In this document: positions 57,301-64,000 of the stretch, piece by piece | Position numbering within the stretch: position 1 is the stretch's first letter | Layout of the letters: each line of letters starts with the position of its first letter | NCBI GenBank assembly: GCA_934047225.1 | Contig: CAKOHE010000052.1 | Coordinates: 147,850-211,849, forward strand | DNA from: Ypsolopha sequella | Taxonomy: Eukaryota; Arthropoda; Insecta; Lepidoptera; Ypsolophidae | Direction of reading: 5' to 3' | Length of the DNA: 64,000 nucleotides | Notes under the pieces: model-generated | Databases searched by the model: none | What the model was told of the DNA's origin: nothing | The model's input: the letters and a program-made list of their open reading frames with translations, nothing else | Made by a program: the position numbers and the translations under genes

Positions 57301-60300
57301 ACCTTCCTCTTGAATCACTTTATCTATTAAAAAAAAACGCATCAAAATCCGTTACGTAGTTTTAAGGATCTGCATACATAGACAGCGGGAAGCGACTTTG
57401 TTTTTATACTATGTAGTGATCTACAATCAATACGAGGGGCATGCCAAAAGAAGGTAGATACTGTTTCTTCTTTGATTGACACTGGCAAGTTATACACCAT
57501 CTTATAGGCTGGTTGTTTATTGATATATTTGAAAATAGAACACACATCGTTTCTTTTTTTTATTTGGATGAGCATAATTTTTCCGAGAATCTGGCGGGAA
57601 TTCGCTTGCAGCAATGGAGCTCAGTCGACGTGATTTTCGGCCTATGATTTATTAGGACTATAAAAAAGGTTTAAAGCCTCAAGAACTTTTTGAGCTTTTG
57701 GCTACTACTTTTGGTGAGTCTGCTTGTTCACGGGCAACAGTTTGCTGAATTTAAAAGAGCGAAGACAGGTCGGCCGCCAACCGTGGTCACACAAGAAAAT
57801 GTTCGTGCAGTCGAAAAACTTAATCGCGAAAATCGACGAATTACGTAGAACTAGAACTACATTTGTGCAAAGTTTTAGCCTAATCGGTTCAGTAGTTGCG
57901 TCGTGAAGAAGTAACAAACATCCATCCATCCAAACTTTTGCATTTATAATATTCGTGGGACAAAAGCACATTCGGCTACACTTTTTGTAAAAAATCGTTA
58001 AATTTACGTATATTAGGGGTTTGTATATTACAAACACTATACTATATTACACTTTTAAATATTTTTGTATATTAAATTATTTTGTTAATTTAATATACAA
58101 AAATATTTAAAAGTGTAATATAGTAACTACGTAATAACTAAATTTTTAAGAATATTCATAATACAAGGCAGAAAATCTCGTACTATGTATAAAGACTTAA
58201 TCTATAACTATAAGTGGAAACTTGTAATTGGCCTTATGTAATATTACTTTTAAGTTTATATGCTATTTCTTGTGCTGTAAGTTTTCCGAATAAATAAATA
58301 AATAAGTAACTACAAACTAGGGACTAACACAGTGAAAACTTTGAGACGATCAACTACCAGTCGATCCCCATACAATGATTGCAAAATTTATCATTTTGGC
58401 TGTGAGATCACGACGTAGGTAGTTGCGCATTTTAGAAGTTGATGAAGAATTTCATATCAGCAGTTATTCAGCAAATACAAATGTGTGCATAAAGATATTA
58501 TACAATATATACTTTTATAAATTTACTCGATACTAAGTAAAAATTTATAAATAAAGCACTTCATAAAGCAAAAAACCAACTCCTTTTTAATTTCAAATCA
58601 TTTGAATTTTAACAAAATCTTAGTGTTCAGAACGCAAACGTCTTTCTTCGGTGCGAGCTCCAGCAAAATAGGCGCCAGCGCTGGCGTTGCTGTCTTATAT
58701 ACTTGTAGCCGCCCCCACACTGACGTGGCTGGTGTTGCAGTCTATGATTTTTCTTCTAACAATACTTAATTATTATGCAACGTGTAACAAAAAGGTGTAA
58801 CCATATTTGAAGAGCTTATTAAGAGTTAACATTAATTAATTACAGACTGTAAAAGGAAATAGACTATATGAGACAGGTAGGCAAAGATATATATGTTTTT
58901 CTTTTTTCATTAACCTGAATTCCTGCTGTCTTGTATTTTCTTATCCCTTGGTTAAAGTAGATATAAGTAATTCAATGTATAGTTTAAGTTTATGTAAAAA
59001 AAAAAGACATGATCTTGCCAAGTTTCTTGCCCGTTCTTCTTAGCAAGACTAATCGAATGGGCGGAGGTAGGCATGTATTTATATATGTAACCTATTACTA
59101 TGTAGTATATAGGATGGGATTTGGTCGGCCGCCTGGATTCGTGCTGGGGGCTCGGTTGGTGATCATTGAACCTTGTTCCTGGTCCGTGGCCGGGTCTCCG
59201 GTATGGGTTCGGGCGGTTGATTGGATTTCACCTTGTATAATAATATTTTACCTATAATTTTAATCGTATATATATTGCTACATAAATTAAATAAACATTT
59301 AATCTAAGTAGTTCATGTACATTTATTATTTTATAACATATATTTTTATAACATTAAAATTTGACTTGTGAAACGTGTATTATATATACCTACTTTGCAA
59401 AATAAACTTTTTGAATTTGAATTTTGAATTGAATTTGAATTTATTCAGTCAATGGTATGGAACAATTTTTACTGTGGAACAAAAATTGTATCTCGACAAA
59501 AAATTTTACTGTTTCATAGAAAAATGCAATCCCGGTCGGCCGAAATGTATGGAACGGCAGTTTTTTTTTTGGGATTTCAGGGTTGGCTCCATAGTAAATG
59601 TCGTTCTATACCATTAACTGAATAAGCTCTTCAAATATGGTTACACCTTTCTGTTACACCTTTCTGTTACACCCTGTATAATATCATTAGTACTTATAGT
59701 ATTGTATTTTGGTTGTCAGATTTATGACAGTAACCGCAAGCCTTCGCACGTGATCGACGCGCGCGACCCCAACAAGTCTAACTGGATGCGCTATGTGAAC
59801 TGTGCGAGACACTGGCACGAGCAGAACCTGCTCGCCTTCCAGTACCAGGGCGAGATCTACTACAAGTAAGTATTTATTACCTTTAGCCAGTCCAACTGGA
59901 TGCGCTATGTGAACTGTGCGAGAATGTGAACTAAATATGTATAACAACTGTGTTACCCCACGTCACACCGGTTGTGGTGTGGATGACATTATTCGAATGA
60001 TTCGATTGTAAAAGTCATTAAAATTATTCGAAGAACCTTACAACTGAATGAATGAATGAATGAATTGACACTTTATTGTACACAAAAGACATATAAAAGA
60101 AAACAGAGTATTGAAAACATAATGTTGTACAAAGACGGACTTATCGCTTAAAGCGATTCCTTCCAGACAACCTTTGGGTGGTGAAGAAATAGTCACTAGA
60201 AAAGTAAAAAATAGGGGGATAGACTTAATAGACAGAGTAAATTAAATGAAAATCAATAAAGTGTTAATACAAATTACCTACCAAATTAAACTTAATTTTA

Positions 60301-61921
60301 ATAGATATCATAGACTTACATAAACAAATATACAAGAATATATTAATAAATACATCAAACTCAAACTCAAACTCAATTTATTGATAAATAAAAGTATTTA
60401 CACGTCAATAGTAATTTACATTAATAGTCACACTACATCTTATATTATGTTATGATTATATATACGGTAAAGGTTAGTTTTACAGTAAAAATATTTTACT
60501 TAACATTAAAACATTCTACTTAATATTAAAATATTTTTTAATTAAAACAAATATTCCTTTTAATATTGTGTTTTTTTAAATCTTTTTTATATGGATATAT
60601 ATATATATACATTTAAATATCAATATAATAAGGGTAAATAAGTGACGAGACTACCAACCTAATGAAACTTCATAGTGAGATCTGACTTTCCTCTTAAATA
60701 TCGCCAAAGAAGACGACATACGAATCTCAGTAGGTAACTCGTTCCAAAGACACACAGCCTTGACCGCAAAAGAACTCCCATATGCAGTAGAAGTGTGCTT
60801 AGGTATACTAAGCAGGTGACTTTGCCTGCAGCGTAAGGAATTGACGTAATTGAATTTGTCGCGAAGACAACTTATTCGAATGAATCATCAAACCATCGAA
60901 CTTAACGAACATTCCACACATATCTAAATAATCTTATTATAGGTGTGTGTGCGCAATTCGTGGAAAGGGCAACGACAACATTTTGAACACTTTCGGAAAT
61001 ACTCGGAAATTAGTCTTTTAACTATTTATTGCTATCAACTAAAACTAATCTACGGAAAAAACCCTTAATTTTGTATGGCAAACTAAATGAATGAACTAGC
61101 GGTTCGCAAATCATTAACTATCGACTTATTACATACTACGAATATCAATTAAAAGTAGACTTTAATAAACGAGAAAACAGACCAATTTTGTATGGCAAAG
61201 TGAATGAATGAATTAGCAGTTTTATTCGAATTTGCAAACTAGCGATCGATTGTTTTTGTATTCGAATGTTAATATTAGTAGTATCAAACCATTCGACTAT
61301 TGGAATCAGTAACAATATCAATCAATCAATAACAATATTTAAACTTAAACTTAAATTAAGCCGACAGCACACAAACTCCACTAACATCCTTGATCTTCTT
61401 TTTGAGAAGAACATAGCCTTTACAATGACAGGCTGTTTGGGAAGCTTGCCTTTGCCCAAAAGCTTGTAGTAACCAGCTTTGACAATGTTGATGACTGGCA
61501 CCTTGCCATCAGTGGCATTGGCATACTTGAGACGAGCCTGCTCAGACACCAGGGTCCACAGCTTGTCCAAGTTGAGGACAGGGCAGAAGTCCTTGTTTCT
61601 TCTCAAGTGGTAGTTCCTCATACCCAACTTGCCAAAGTATCCAGGATGGTACTTGTCCATGTTGATTCTGTGATTGTGCTCACCACCGGCGTTACCGCGA
61701 CCTCCAGGATGCTTACGGTGTTTACCGATACGCCCATGACCGTGGCTCACGTGTCCTCGCAACTTCCTGGTCTTCTTGTCATGTACGTGTATATTCTAGG
61801 ACGCTGAACATAATCCCCCGTTACACGGAGCTGCTAGTGTACTATGGCAGCGAGTTCGCCAACAAACTCGGCATCGACATCCGCCGGTACAACGCGCCAA
61901 AACAATTCCACCTTAAAATGG
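39188..61921 (+). CDS. PRDM9-like histone methyltransferase (SSXRD-like + zinc knuckle + PR/SET), seven exons, 3' incomplete
   Basis: Exons 39188-39329, 45712-45795, 48276-48352, 49097-49190, 57083-57189, 59720-59865 and 61800-61921 join in consistent phases (1,1,0,1,0,2) into 257 codons. PRDM7/9 proteins trimethylate histone H3 at K4 and K36; vertebrate PRDM9 places meiotic recombination hotspots. Seen in order: '[20 protein letters not shown]' (as in the PRDM9 SSXRD segment), knuckle '[17 protein letters not shown]' (C-x2-C-x7-C-x2-H), 'RSALTIP', 'AGLGVF', 'GPYRGE', '[10 protein letters not shown]', '[15 protein letters not shown]', '[10 protein letters not shown]'. The residues I recall as catalytic, including the Tyr of V-x-Y-G, are present. 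Exon 1 has '[10 protein letters not shown]', only faintly KRAB-like. Zinc fingers, if any, would lie beyond the window. Introns reach 9.9 kb and are full of TEs. Confidence 0.85.
39329..40469. mobile_element. 1.14-kb TIR element, copy 2, at the exon 1 donor
   Basis: Same family as 18648-19767, ends 'ggtaaaaatgtacattac' and 'gtaatgtacattttatcc'. Unlike copy 1, no clear 8-bp duplication is visible. Its first bases (g-gtaaaa) form the exon 1 splice donor in the model. Confidence 0.8.
40503..45025. mobile_element. Long inverted-repeat element hosting LINE C
   Basis: Arms of ~300 bp at 40503-40804 and 44723-45025 in opposite orientation (ends 'aatgggtgatgga' / 'tccattacccatt'; inner ends 'gcttactcacacctga' / 'tcaggtgtgagtaagc'). 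The arms are diverged by small indels. The ~3.9 kb between them is mostly LINE C, which presumably landed inside the foldback element. Confidence 0.75.
40940..44505 (+). pseudogene. LINE C: CR1/Jockey-like endonuclease-RT element, degenerate
   Basis: Plus strand. Endonuclease from ~41285: '[17 protein letters not shown]', 'IIILTECRL', '[12 protein letters not shown]', and '[11 protein letters not shown]' with the S/T-D-H motif. Then RT: '[20 protein letters not shown]', '[16 protein letters not shown]', '[19 protein letters not shown]', catalytic 'YADD' at ~43239-43250. C-terminal end '[16 protein letters not shown]' with stop at 44060, then a 3' UTR rich in CACA words. Stops at 42463 and ~43466 and frame changes near 42860 and 43560 break it. 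Closely related to LINE A, so the family has been active more than once here. Confidence 0.85.
45026..45711. other. End of PRDM9-like intron 1
   Basis: Unassigned AT-rich DNA up to the exon 2 acceptor. Short direct repeats 'aggtaaccagtaaccaggta' near 45121 and an A-rich run near 45481. Confidence 0.4.
45712..45795 (+). other. PRDM9-like exon 2 (SSXRD-like)
   Basis: Acceptor 'atatttttcag|ctgcaa', donor 'atct|gtgagt'. Encodes '[16 protein letters not shown]...DEYI'; the ATG at 45720 could also be an alternative start. Confidence 0.8.
46031..47150. mobile_element. TIR element in intron 2 interrupted by LINE D copy 2
   Basis: Ends 'tgcagctggattgtgaaaaa' at 46032 and the complement 'tttttcacaatccggctgct' at ~47130-47148. 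Inner inverted arms of ~100 bp (46075-46345) contain 'gacagaatacacaatac'. The right part is displaced by the LINE 3' end. Confidence 0.7.
46350..47112 (+). mobile_element. LINE 3' end family D, copy 2 (with RT C-terminus)
   Basis: 46350-46460 encodes the RT C-terminal tail '[20 protein letters not shown]' and then a stop. The 3' UTR is shared with copies 1 and 3, ending 'tttttgaattttgaatttt'. This identifies the family as a CR1/Jockey-type LINE. Confidence 0.8.
47497..47653. repeat. Palindrome in intron 2
   Basis: Arms of ~75 bp around 'ggcatcagt', with centre words 'gggccactcgggcc' and 'ggcccgaaatatatctcac'. A related half-copy is near 47985-48020 ('gatatatttcggccctcgg'). Likely a foldback MITE. 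Confidence 0.75.
48276..48352 (+). other. PRDM9-like exon 3 (zinc knuckle)
   Basis: Acceptor 'aactgtttcag|tttgct', donor 'gatgtg|gtaaga'. Encodes the knuckle that precedes the SET domain. Confidence 0.85.
48366..49022. mobile_element. MITE family 3, copy 1, interrupted by a LINE tail
   Basis: Inverted ends 'caacgtgtaacagaaaggtg' and 'cacctttttgttacacgttg'. The middle (about 48597-48982) is a LINE 3' fragment that splits the right end. Other copies at 54924-55190 and 58775-59680. Confidence 0.75.
48597..48982 (+). mobile_element. LINE 3' fragment with (ATTACTG)n tail
   Basis: Codes '[20 protein letters not shown]' and '[11 protein letters not shown]', an RT C-terminal tail, followed by a short UTR and the tail 'attactgattactgatt'. 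Inserted inside MITE family 3 copy 1. Confidence 0.75.
49097..49190 (+). other. PRDM9-like exon 4
   Basis: Acceptor 'cttgtccag|gtccca', donor 'ataccag|gtttgt'. Encodes 'VPRSALTIP...FSNIP', matching the segment before A-G-L-G-V in PRDM9. Its last ~22 bases are the seed of the 40-bp minisatellite. Confidence 0.82.
49168..49815 (+). repeat. 40-bp minisatellite straddling the exon 4 splice donor
   Basis: Unit 'gtttgtgtacacttgttacc' + 'tactttctctaacataccag'. Six units run 49191-49430; a MITE follows; then about 3.7 units at 49665-49815. The last 17 bases of exon 4 plus the donor are the first instance. Every unit carries 'ccag|gtttgtg', a copy of the donor site. Confidence 0.93.
49431..49664 (+). 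mobile_element. MITE family 4, inserted in the minisatellite
   Basis: ~230 bp with inverted ends containing 'tatctttagttgcc' and 'ggcaactaaagata', flanked by CAG on both sides. Two further copies form an inverted pair at 56567-57028. Confidence 0.8.
49916..51436 (+). mobile_element. Non-autonomous Helitron
   Basis: 1,521 bp. Starts TCTGTATATATAAAATTC after an A and ends with hairpin 'gcgggcgaagccgc' followed by 'gggcagaagCTAG' before a T. TC start, 3' hairpin with CTAG, and insertion between A and T are the three Helitron signatures. A (CTGA)n microsatellite lies at ~49941-49992. No Rep/helicase ORF. Confidence 0.88.
51480..51960. mobile_element. Nested copies of MITE family 1
   Basis: Modules 'acagcactaaaactaaaatt' and 'aattttagttttagtgctgt' occur in both orientations, with 'tatatttaaagatatattgt' inverted words between them. 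At least two overlapping or nested copies of the family seen at 2943-3098. Confidence 0.65.
52227..52815. mobile_element. Two head-to-head copies of a lepidopteran-type repeat (family 5)
   Basis: Contains 'gggttccgtacccaaagg', 'aaccgaccaagtgcgagtcg' and, inverted, 'cgagtccgactcgcacttgg' and 'tacggaaccct'. Left half forward, right half reverse. Another copy at 55432-55730; a distant relative at 61966-62045. I know this core as highly repetitive in moth and butterfly genomes; class unknown. Confidence 0.75.
52928..54122. mobile_element. TIR element with ~290-bp inner inverted arms
   Basis: Outer ends 'tacagtggagaccacatcaa' and 'ttgatgcggtctccactgta'. Inner inverted arms 52946-53250 and 53750-54030 begin 'tacagggtgaattttt' / 'aaaattcaccctgta'. 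Either one element with compound ends or one nested in another. No transposase seen. Confidence 0.75.
54215..54345. mobile_element. DNA transposon end fragment
   Basis: 'gggcggggccgtccattaat' with 'cacgtga' words and a C-run; resembles the common 'ggggccgtccataaattacg' transposon terminus of insects. Truncated. Confidence 0.45.
54380..54780 (-). mobile_element. MITE family 2, copy 3
   Basis: Full-length copy in reverse orientation; 'ttttgccctagggctttatt' and 'cactcgctacgctcgtgttt' as in copy 2. Confidence 0.7.
54924..55190. mobile_element. MITE family 3, copy 2 (uninterrupted)
   Basis: 267 bp, ends 'tacaaggtgtaacagaaagg' and 'cctttctgttacaccttgta', with inner inverted 'actgaataagctcttcaaat'. 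The best reference copy of the family. Confidence 0.85.
55432..55730 (+). mobile_element. Repeat family 5, single copy
   Basis: From 'ccggccaagtgcgagtcgga' to 'accctttgggtacggaaccc'. Includes a 'gacagacggacag' mini-repeat at 55640-55675. ORFs across it are not genes. Confidence 0.75.
55847..56115. mobile_element. Foldback MITE in intron 4
   Basis: Arms of ~115 bp, ends 'tatataaggtctttcaatt' and 'aattgaaagaccttatata', with central 'gactgagtca'-like words. Near-perfect inverted repeat. Confidence 0.85.
56203..57055. mobile_element. TIR element holding an inverted pair of MITE family 4
   Basis: Outer ends 'gggtgtaatgatgacc' and 'ggtcatcattacatggtgt'. The right arm 'cattttctgagcag' is cut from its end by 56567-57030, which holds two MITE family 4 copies head to head (56567-56790, 56805-57028). 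Confidence 0.75.
57083..57189 (+). other. PRDM9-like exon 5 (start of PR/SET)
   Basis: Acceptor 'aactacag|atgccg', donor 'tggcag|gtgagt'. Encodes '[15 protein letters not shown]' and '[11 protein letters not shown]'. Confidence 0.9.
57190..57418 (+). mobile_element. Retroelement 3' UTR fragment after exon 5
   Basis: 'catcaaaatccgttacgtag' and 'gacagcgggaagcgactttg' are words typical of a widespread insect LINE/SINE 3' region. It starts near the exon 5 donor. Confidence 0.45.
57420..57860 (+). pseudogene. Mariner transposase fragment
   Basis: An ATG near 57614 starts '[13 protein letters not shown]' and continues with '[19 protein letters not shown]' and '[19 protein letters not shown]', the N-terminal DNA-binding part of a mariner transposase. 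A stop follows 'MIY', more stops follow, and the catalytic half is absent. The 5' part has 'aggggcatgccaaaagaagg', like a mariner terminus. Confidence 0.75.
58041..58126. repeat. Perfect-looking hairpin
   Basis: Arms of ~38 bp ('actatattacacttttaaat' and complement) around a ~10-base AT loop. AT-rich palindromes of this kind can extrude as cruciforms. Confidence 0.8.
58141..58308 (+). mobile_element. Retroelement tail with (AAAT)n
   Basis: Ends 'ccgaataaataaataaataa', preceded by 'gtacgagatt'-type UTR words in reverse. Likely a LINE/SINE 3' end. Confidence 0.4.
58775..59680. mobile_element. MITE family 3, copy 3, split by LINE family D copy 3
   Basis: Left end 'gcaacgtgtaacaaaaaggt' to 'gaagagctta'; right part resumes at ~59444 with 'ttcagtcaatggtatggaac' and ends 'ttacaccctgta'. 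The LINE copy lies between, so the MITE is older. Confidence 0.8.
58818..59443 (+). mobile_element. LINE 3' end family D, copy 3
   Basis: Shorter at the 5' side than copies 1 and 2 and ending 'tttttgaatttgaatttt' plus a few extra repeats. Inserted within MITE family 3. Confidence 0.8.
59720..59865 (+). other. PRDM9-like exon 6 (PR/SET core)
   Basis: Acceptor 'ttggttgtcag|atttat', donor 'tacaa|gtaagt'. Encodes '[20 protein letters not shown]'. GC-rich compared with its introns. About 25 bp after the donor a fragment of it ('ccaactggatgcgctatgtg') recurs near 59892-59922, a local partial duplication. Confidence 0.92.
60045..60200 (-). mobile_element. LINE 3' end with (TTCA)n tail, minus strand
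   Basis: On plus, 'gaatgaatgaatgaatgaat' precedes 'tgacactttattgtacac'. On minus this is a UTR, AATAAA and tail. The fragment includes 'aagcgattccttccagacaa', a common LINE 3' coding/UTR word. Confidence 0.6.
60360..60865 (-). mobile_element. LINE 3' fragment with (GAGTTT)n tail, minus strand
   Basis: On minus, RT C-terminus '[20 protein letters not shown]' and '[13 protein letters not shown]' then stop, UTR and a 'gagtttgagtttgag' tail. CR1/Jockey-type C-terminal motif. Confidence 0.75.
61338..61776 (-). pseudogene. RpL27A: Processed pseudogene of ribosomal protein RpL27A
   Basis: Minus-strand intronless copy of large-subunit ribosomal protein L27A (uL15). Recognised by '[20 protein letters not shown]', '[20 protein letters not shown]' and '[20 protein letters not shown]'. 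The N-terminal Met and a few codons are missing, and a short deletion near 61400 removes about four residues and shifts the frame before the original 'SGVCVLSA' end. Absence of introns indicates reverse transcription of an mRNA; no poly(A) tail is visible. It sits antisense in intron 6 of the PRDM9-like gene, ending 23 bp before the exon 7 acceptor. The parent gene is elsewhere. The protein contributes to the 60S subunit; this copy is unlikely to. Confidence 0.92.
61800..61921 (+). other. PRDM9-like exon 7 (end of PR/SET)
   Basis: Acceptor 'tgtatattctag|gacg', donor 'atgg|gtaagt'. Encodes '[15 protein letters not shown]' and the post-SET helix 'LGIDIRRYN'. Ends in phase 1, so coding continues downstream. 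Confidence 0.9.
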
Positions 61922-61957
61922 GTAAGTCTCTTCTACTATTTTCTGAACGACCATATT

Positions 61958-62050
61958 TAAAATACCGGCCAAGTGCGTGTCGGGCCACACGCAGTGTGAA
62001 GTTCCGTAGTTGCTTTACACAATATGCGGACTTCTTCTCTAAGTACATTT
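61958..62050 (+). mobile_element. Repeat fragment related to family 5
   Basis: 'taccggccaagtgcgtgtcg' and 'ggccacacgcagtgtgaag' shortly after exon 7. Short and truncated. Confidence 0.5.
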
Positions 62051-62421
62051 TATAAGTTTATCGACTAATACAGATCGCGCCAAACTTGTAGTACGCTCGG
62101 AAGTCGCTACTCCTGCTCACATCCATATTACAATAACTCGCCACACGAGCAGACTGGCGGCTATAGAATTCGTGCGGCTCTCTGCAGGTGACGACAGAAT
62201 AACAGCGTCGCAGATTTCGGTTTGCGGCATTATGCTGAGTCGGAGCCTTTTTCTCTTTGCCGCGACACTCATACCACCAGGATAAATTTAAGTTACTTTC
62301 TTTTTGTGTTTTAACTTTATTTAATTTTTGTTTTCTTTTATTTAAGTTCTACTTTGTTTTTTGTATGTATGTGTCGTGTTTTTGGGAAATAAATGTTATA
62401 TCTATCTATCTATCTATCTAT
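62051..62421 (+). mobile_element. Retroelement 3' end with (TATC)n tail
   Basis: AT-rich UTR, 'gggaaataaatg' (AATAAA) and then 'tatctatctatctatctat'. Signal plus simple tail suggests a LINE 3' end. Confidence 0.5.
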
Positions 62422-62439
62422 AGGATGCGGACTAGCAAA

Positions 62440-62935
62440 ATCTTCTAAACTGACACACATAATTATAATATATATAATCGGGTCTACCGCGATCAATTTT
62501 TACCTTTTTTCGACGTTTCGAGACAGTTGCATGTCTCGTGGTCTACGGGAAACTGGCAAGTATGGCGAGGCGCAGTGATGAGATGCAGGTGACGACCGAA
62601 GTATTTTCCTTGTACCCGCAAAAACACTTTAGTCTTTAAAATTAATTGTTATCTTATTCACGCACGGCACACAACGCTCACAGTATCCGGAGATGCACTA
62701 AGAGAAGAAACCCGCGATTTAAATTTCCCGATGACTGGACTCCATGTGGGAGACAATTTAGACAAAATACTTCGGTCGTCACCTGCATCTCATCACTGCG
62801 CCTCGCCATACTTGCCAGTTTCCCGTAGACCACGAGACATGCAACTGTCTCGAAACGTCGGGCGTCCCCCTTTTCGTAAAAAGGTAAAAATTGATAGCGG
62901 TAGACCCGATTATATATATTATAATGTGTACAAAA
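62440..62935. mobile_element. Long inverted-repeat element downstream of exon 7
   Basis: Arms ~165 bp: 62461-62610 and 62745-62935, sharing 'gtctcgtggtctacgggaaa' and its complement. Outer word 'atatataatcgggtctaccg' is mirrored as 'cggtagacccgattatatat'. Spacer ~130 bp. No coding capacity. Confidence 0.82.
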
Positions 62936-63104
62936 CGCGAGAGTTTAAAGTTATATATGACACACATAATGTAGTGTATGACACACACACTCCCATATTT
63001 CATACTTATATATACCTGTACAAACCGCCATTTGCTTCATTATAAATTCAACCTGTGACCAATTCACTTGTTTCATTGTGAACCCTTTCACCCATCATCG
63101 CACA

Positions 63105-63205
63105 CACATAATGGGCCTGAGCGTGTACAATAACTTACCTGAACACATTTTAAAGTAGCCTAGTCTAAATAGCTTCAAATCCAAGCTGAAACGCTCTCAT
63201 CGAGC
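63105..63205 (+). pseudogene. LINE RT C-terminal fragment
   Basis: 'MGLSVYNNLPEHILK', then a stop, then 'SLNSFKSKLKR'. The Y-N-x-L-P motif is typical of the C-terminal tail of CR1/Jockey RTs. Confidence 0.55.
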
Positions 63206-63306
63206 AAACACTATAAATTTGAAGATTTTGCGCGGAGCATTCAGTGTGTGAAGAAGGGATAGAGTTACGCGATAGAAAGAGAGGCGCAGCGAGGCGCCTT
63301 GAAGGG

Positions 63307-63512
63307 TAGCTATGGCGGCACGTCTACACGTTTGCCGCCATAATACTCCCCCCATACTCCCCCCTCAATAAAAATAGATAGTTGTTACTTGATTGATGGT
63401 AAAGTATGTAATATATATTGATGAAAGATGAATCCTTATTTATACTTAATTGTACGTGATTATTCATATCTAAAAGGAATGCGGCAAACGTGTAGACGTG
63501 CCGCCATAGTAG
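63307..63512. mobile_element. Short TIR element
   Basis: Ends 'ctatggcggcacgtctacac' and 'gtgtagacgtgccgccatag', about 33 bp each, ~205 bp overall. Centre AT-rich. MITE-like. Confidence 0.75.
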
Positions 63513-63812
63513 CCACGCAGCCACGCAGCGCTGTGCGAGCTGAATGGCACTTTATTGCCGGAGGACGAGAGTATCTTTTTATTTAAGTTTCTTTGAACAG
63601 TGGGTCTTCTGTACGTAGTACTATTATTTCTTATGTGCCCGTGTTTAGAGGGGACTAAAGTAGAGCCACTGAGTGATGGCACTTATGACAGCTGCATTTA
63701 GTGATGACATTTCAAATTTCGGTTAAAAATAAAAATCAAGTGTGAATTTACTCAACATTAGACACGTCATTCAACATTCGACATAATGATACAAAAGGAA
63801 AATGTGCCAAAA

Positions 63813-64000
63813 CCAGTGGCGTAGCTATCGGAGGGCCATGCGGTGTAGTGCCCCGGGGCCCCCAAGAGATGTTTAAATATCTAAATCGAAAAAAGTATTT
63901 TACTATCATTTATTTTCGTTTAGTTTAACTTCGTCATTGTTTTGTTTTTAATTAAATATTATTGCGTAACTTGGCGACCTCAAACACGACCTATAAAAAT
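63813..64000 (+). mobile_element. Left end of a possible hAT element, cut by window edge
   Basis: 'cagtggcgtagctatcgga' resembles the CAGTGGCGTAGC terminus common to many animal hAT elements, followed by 'gccccggggcccccaaga'. The rest is outside the window. Confidence 0.5.

Noticed and set aside
61607..61807. Plus-strand ORF opposite RpL27A
   Set aside because: Shadow of the conserved antisense retrocopy.

Overview
The window looks like a piece of an insect genome, most probably a moth or butterfly (Lepidoptera). It is AT-rich and eukaryotic, with short exons, canonical GT-AG introns and very dense transposable elements (TEs). Several repeats are of types I know as widespread in Lepidoptera: a Helitron end with a GC hairpin followed by CTAG, repeats carrying a 'ccaagtgcgagtcggactcg' core, and BEL/Pao elements. 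No species can be named from sequence alone.

Three host genes could be assembled by eye from matching splice sites and reading phases. (1) At 59-2621 (+) is the augmin subunit HAUS6 (insect Dgt6), two exons. A perfect 19-bp tandem duplication breaks the frame in exon 2. (2) At 33902-23434 (-) is a ZAD/C2H2 zinc-finger gene in four phase-0 exons. One ZAD zinc ligand appears to be replaced, and intron 1 holds a 2-kb satellite and a MULE transposon. (3) At 39188-61921 (+), continuing beyond the window, are seven exons of a PRDM7/9-type gene: an SSXRD-like segment, a zinc knuckle and a near-complete PR/SET domain, spread over more than 22 kb of TE-filled introns. An antisense processed copy of ribosomal protein RpL27A lies in its intron 6, 23 bp before the exon 7 acceptor.

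Layout: 0-2.7 kb HAUS6; 2.7-4.9 kb intergenic with small inverted-repeat elements; 4.9-13.2 kb a young BEL/Pao retrotransposon with identical LTRs and an envelope-like region; 13.4-18.4 kb a minus-strand LINE split by a second, internally deleted BEL/Pao element; 18.6-23.0 kb TIR elements, LINE tails and a tRNA-like sequence; 23.4-33.9 kb the ZAD gene with foldback elements, a 30-copy 67-bp satellite and a FLYWCH-MULE; 34.0-38.9 kb a minus-strand LINE split by a P-type element with a THAP exon and 8-bp target duplication; 39.2-62 kb the PRDM9-like gene with nested TIR, LINE, Helitron and mariner copies; 62-64 kb more repeats and the edge of a possible hAT element.

The strongest leads are the PRDM9-like gene itself, the 40-bp minisatellite that has copied its exon 4 splice donor about ten times, the transposon end lying exactly at its exon 1 donor, and the HAUS6 frameshift. 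All family assignments come from recognising motifs by eye; no database search was run.
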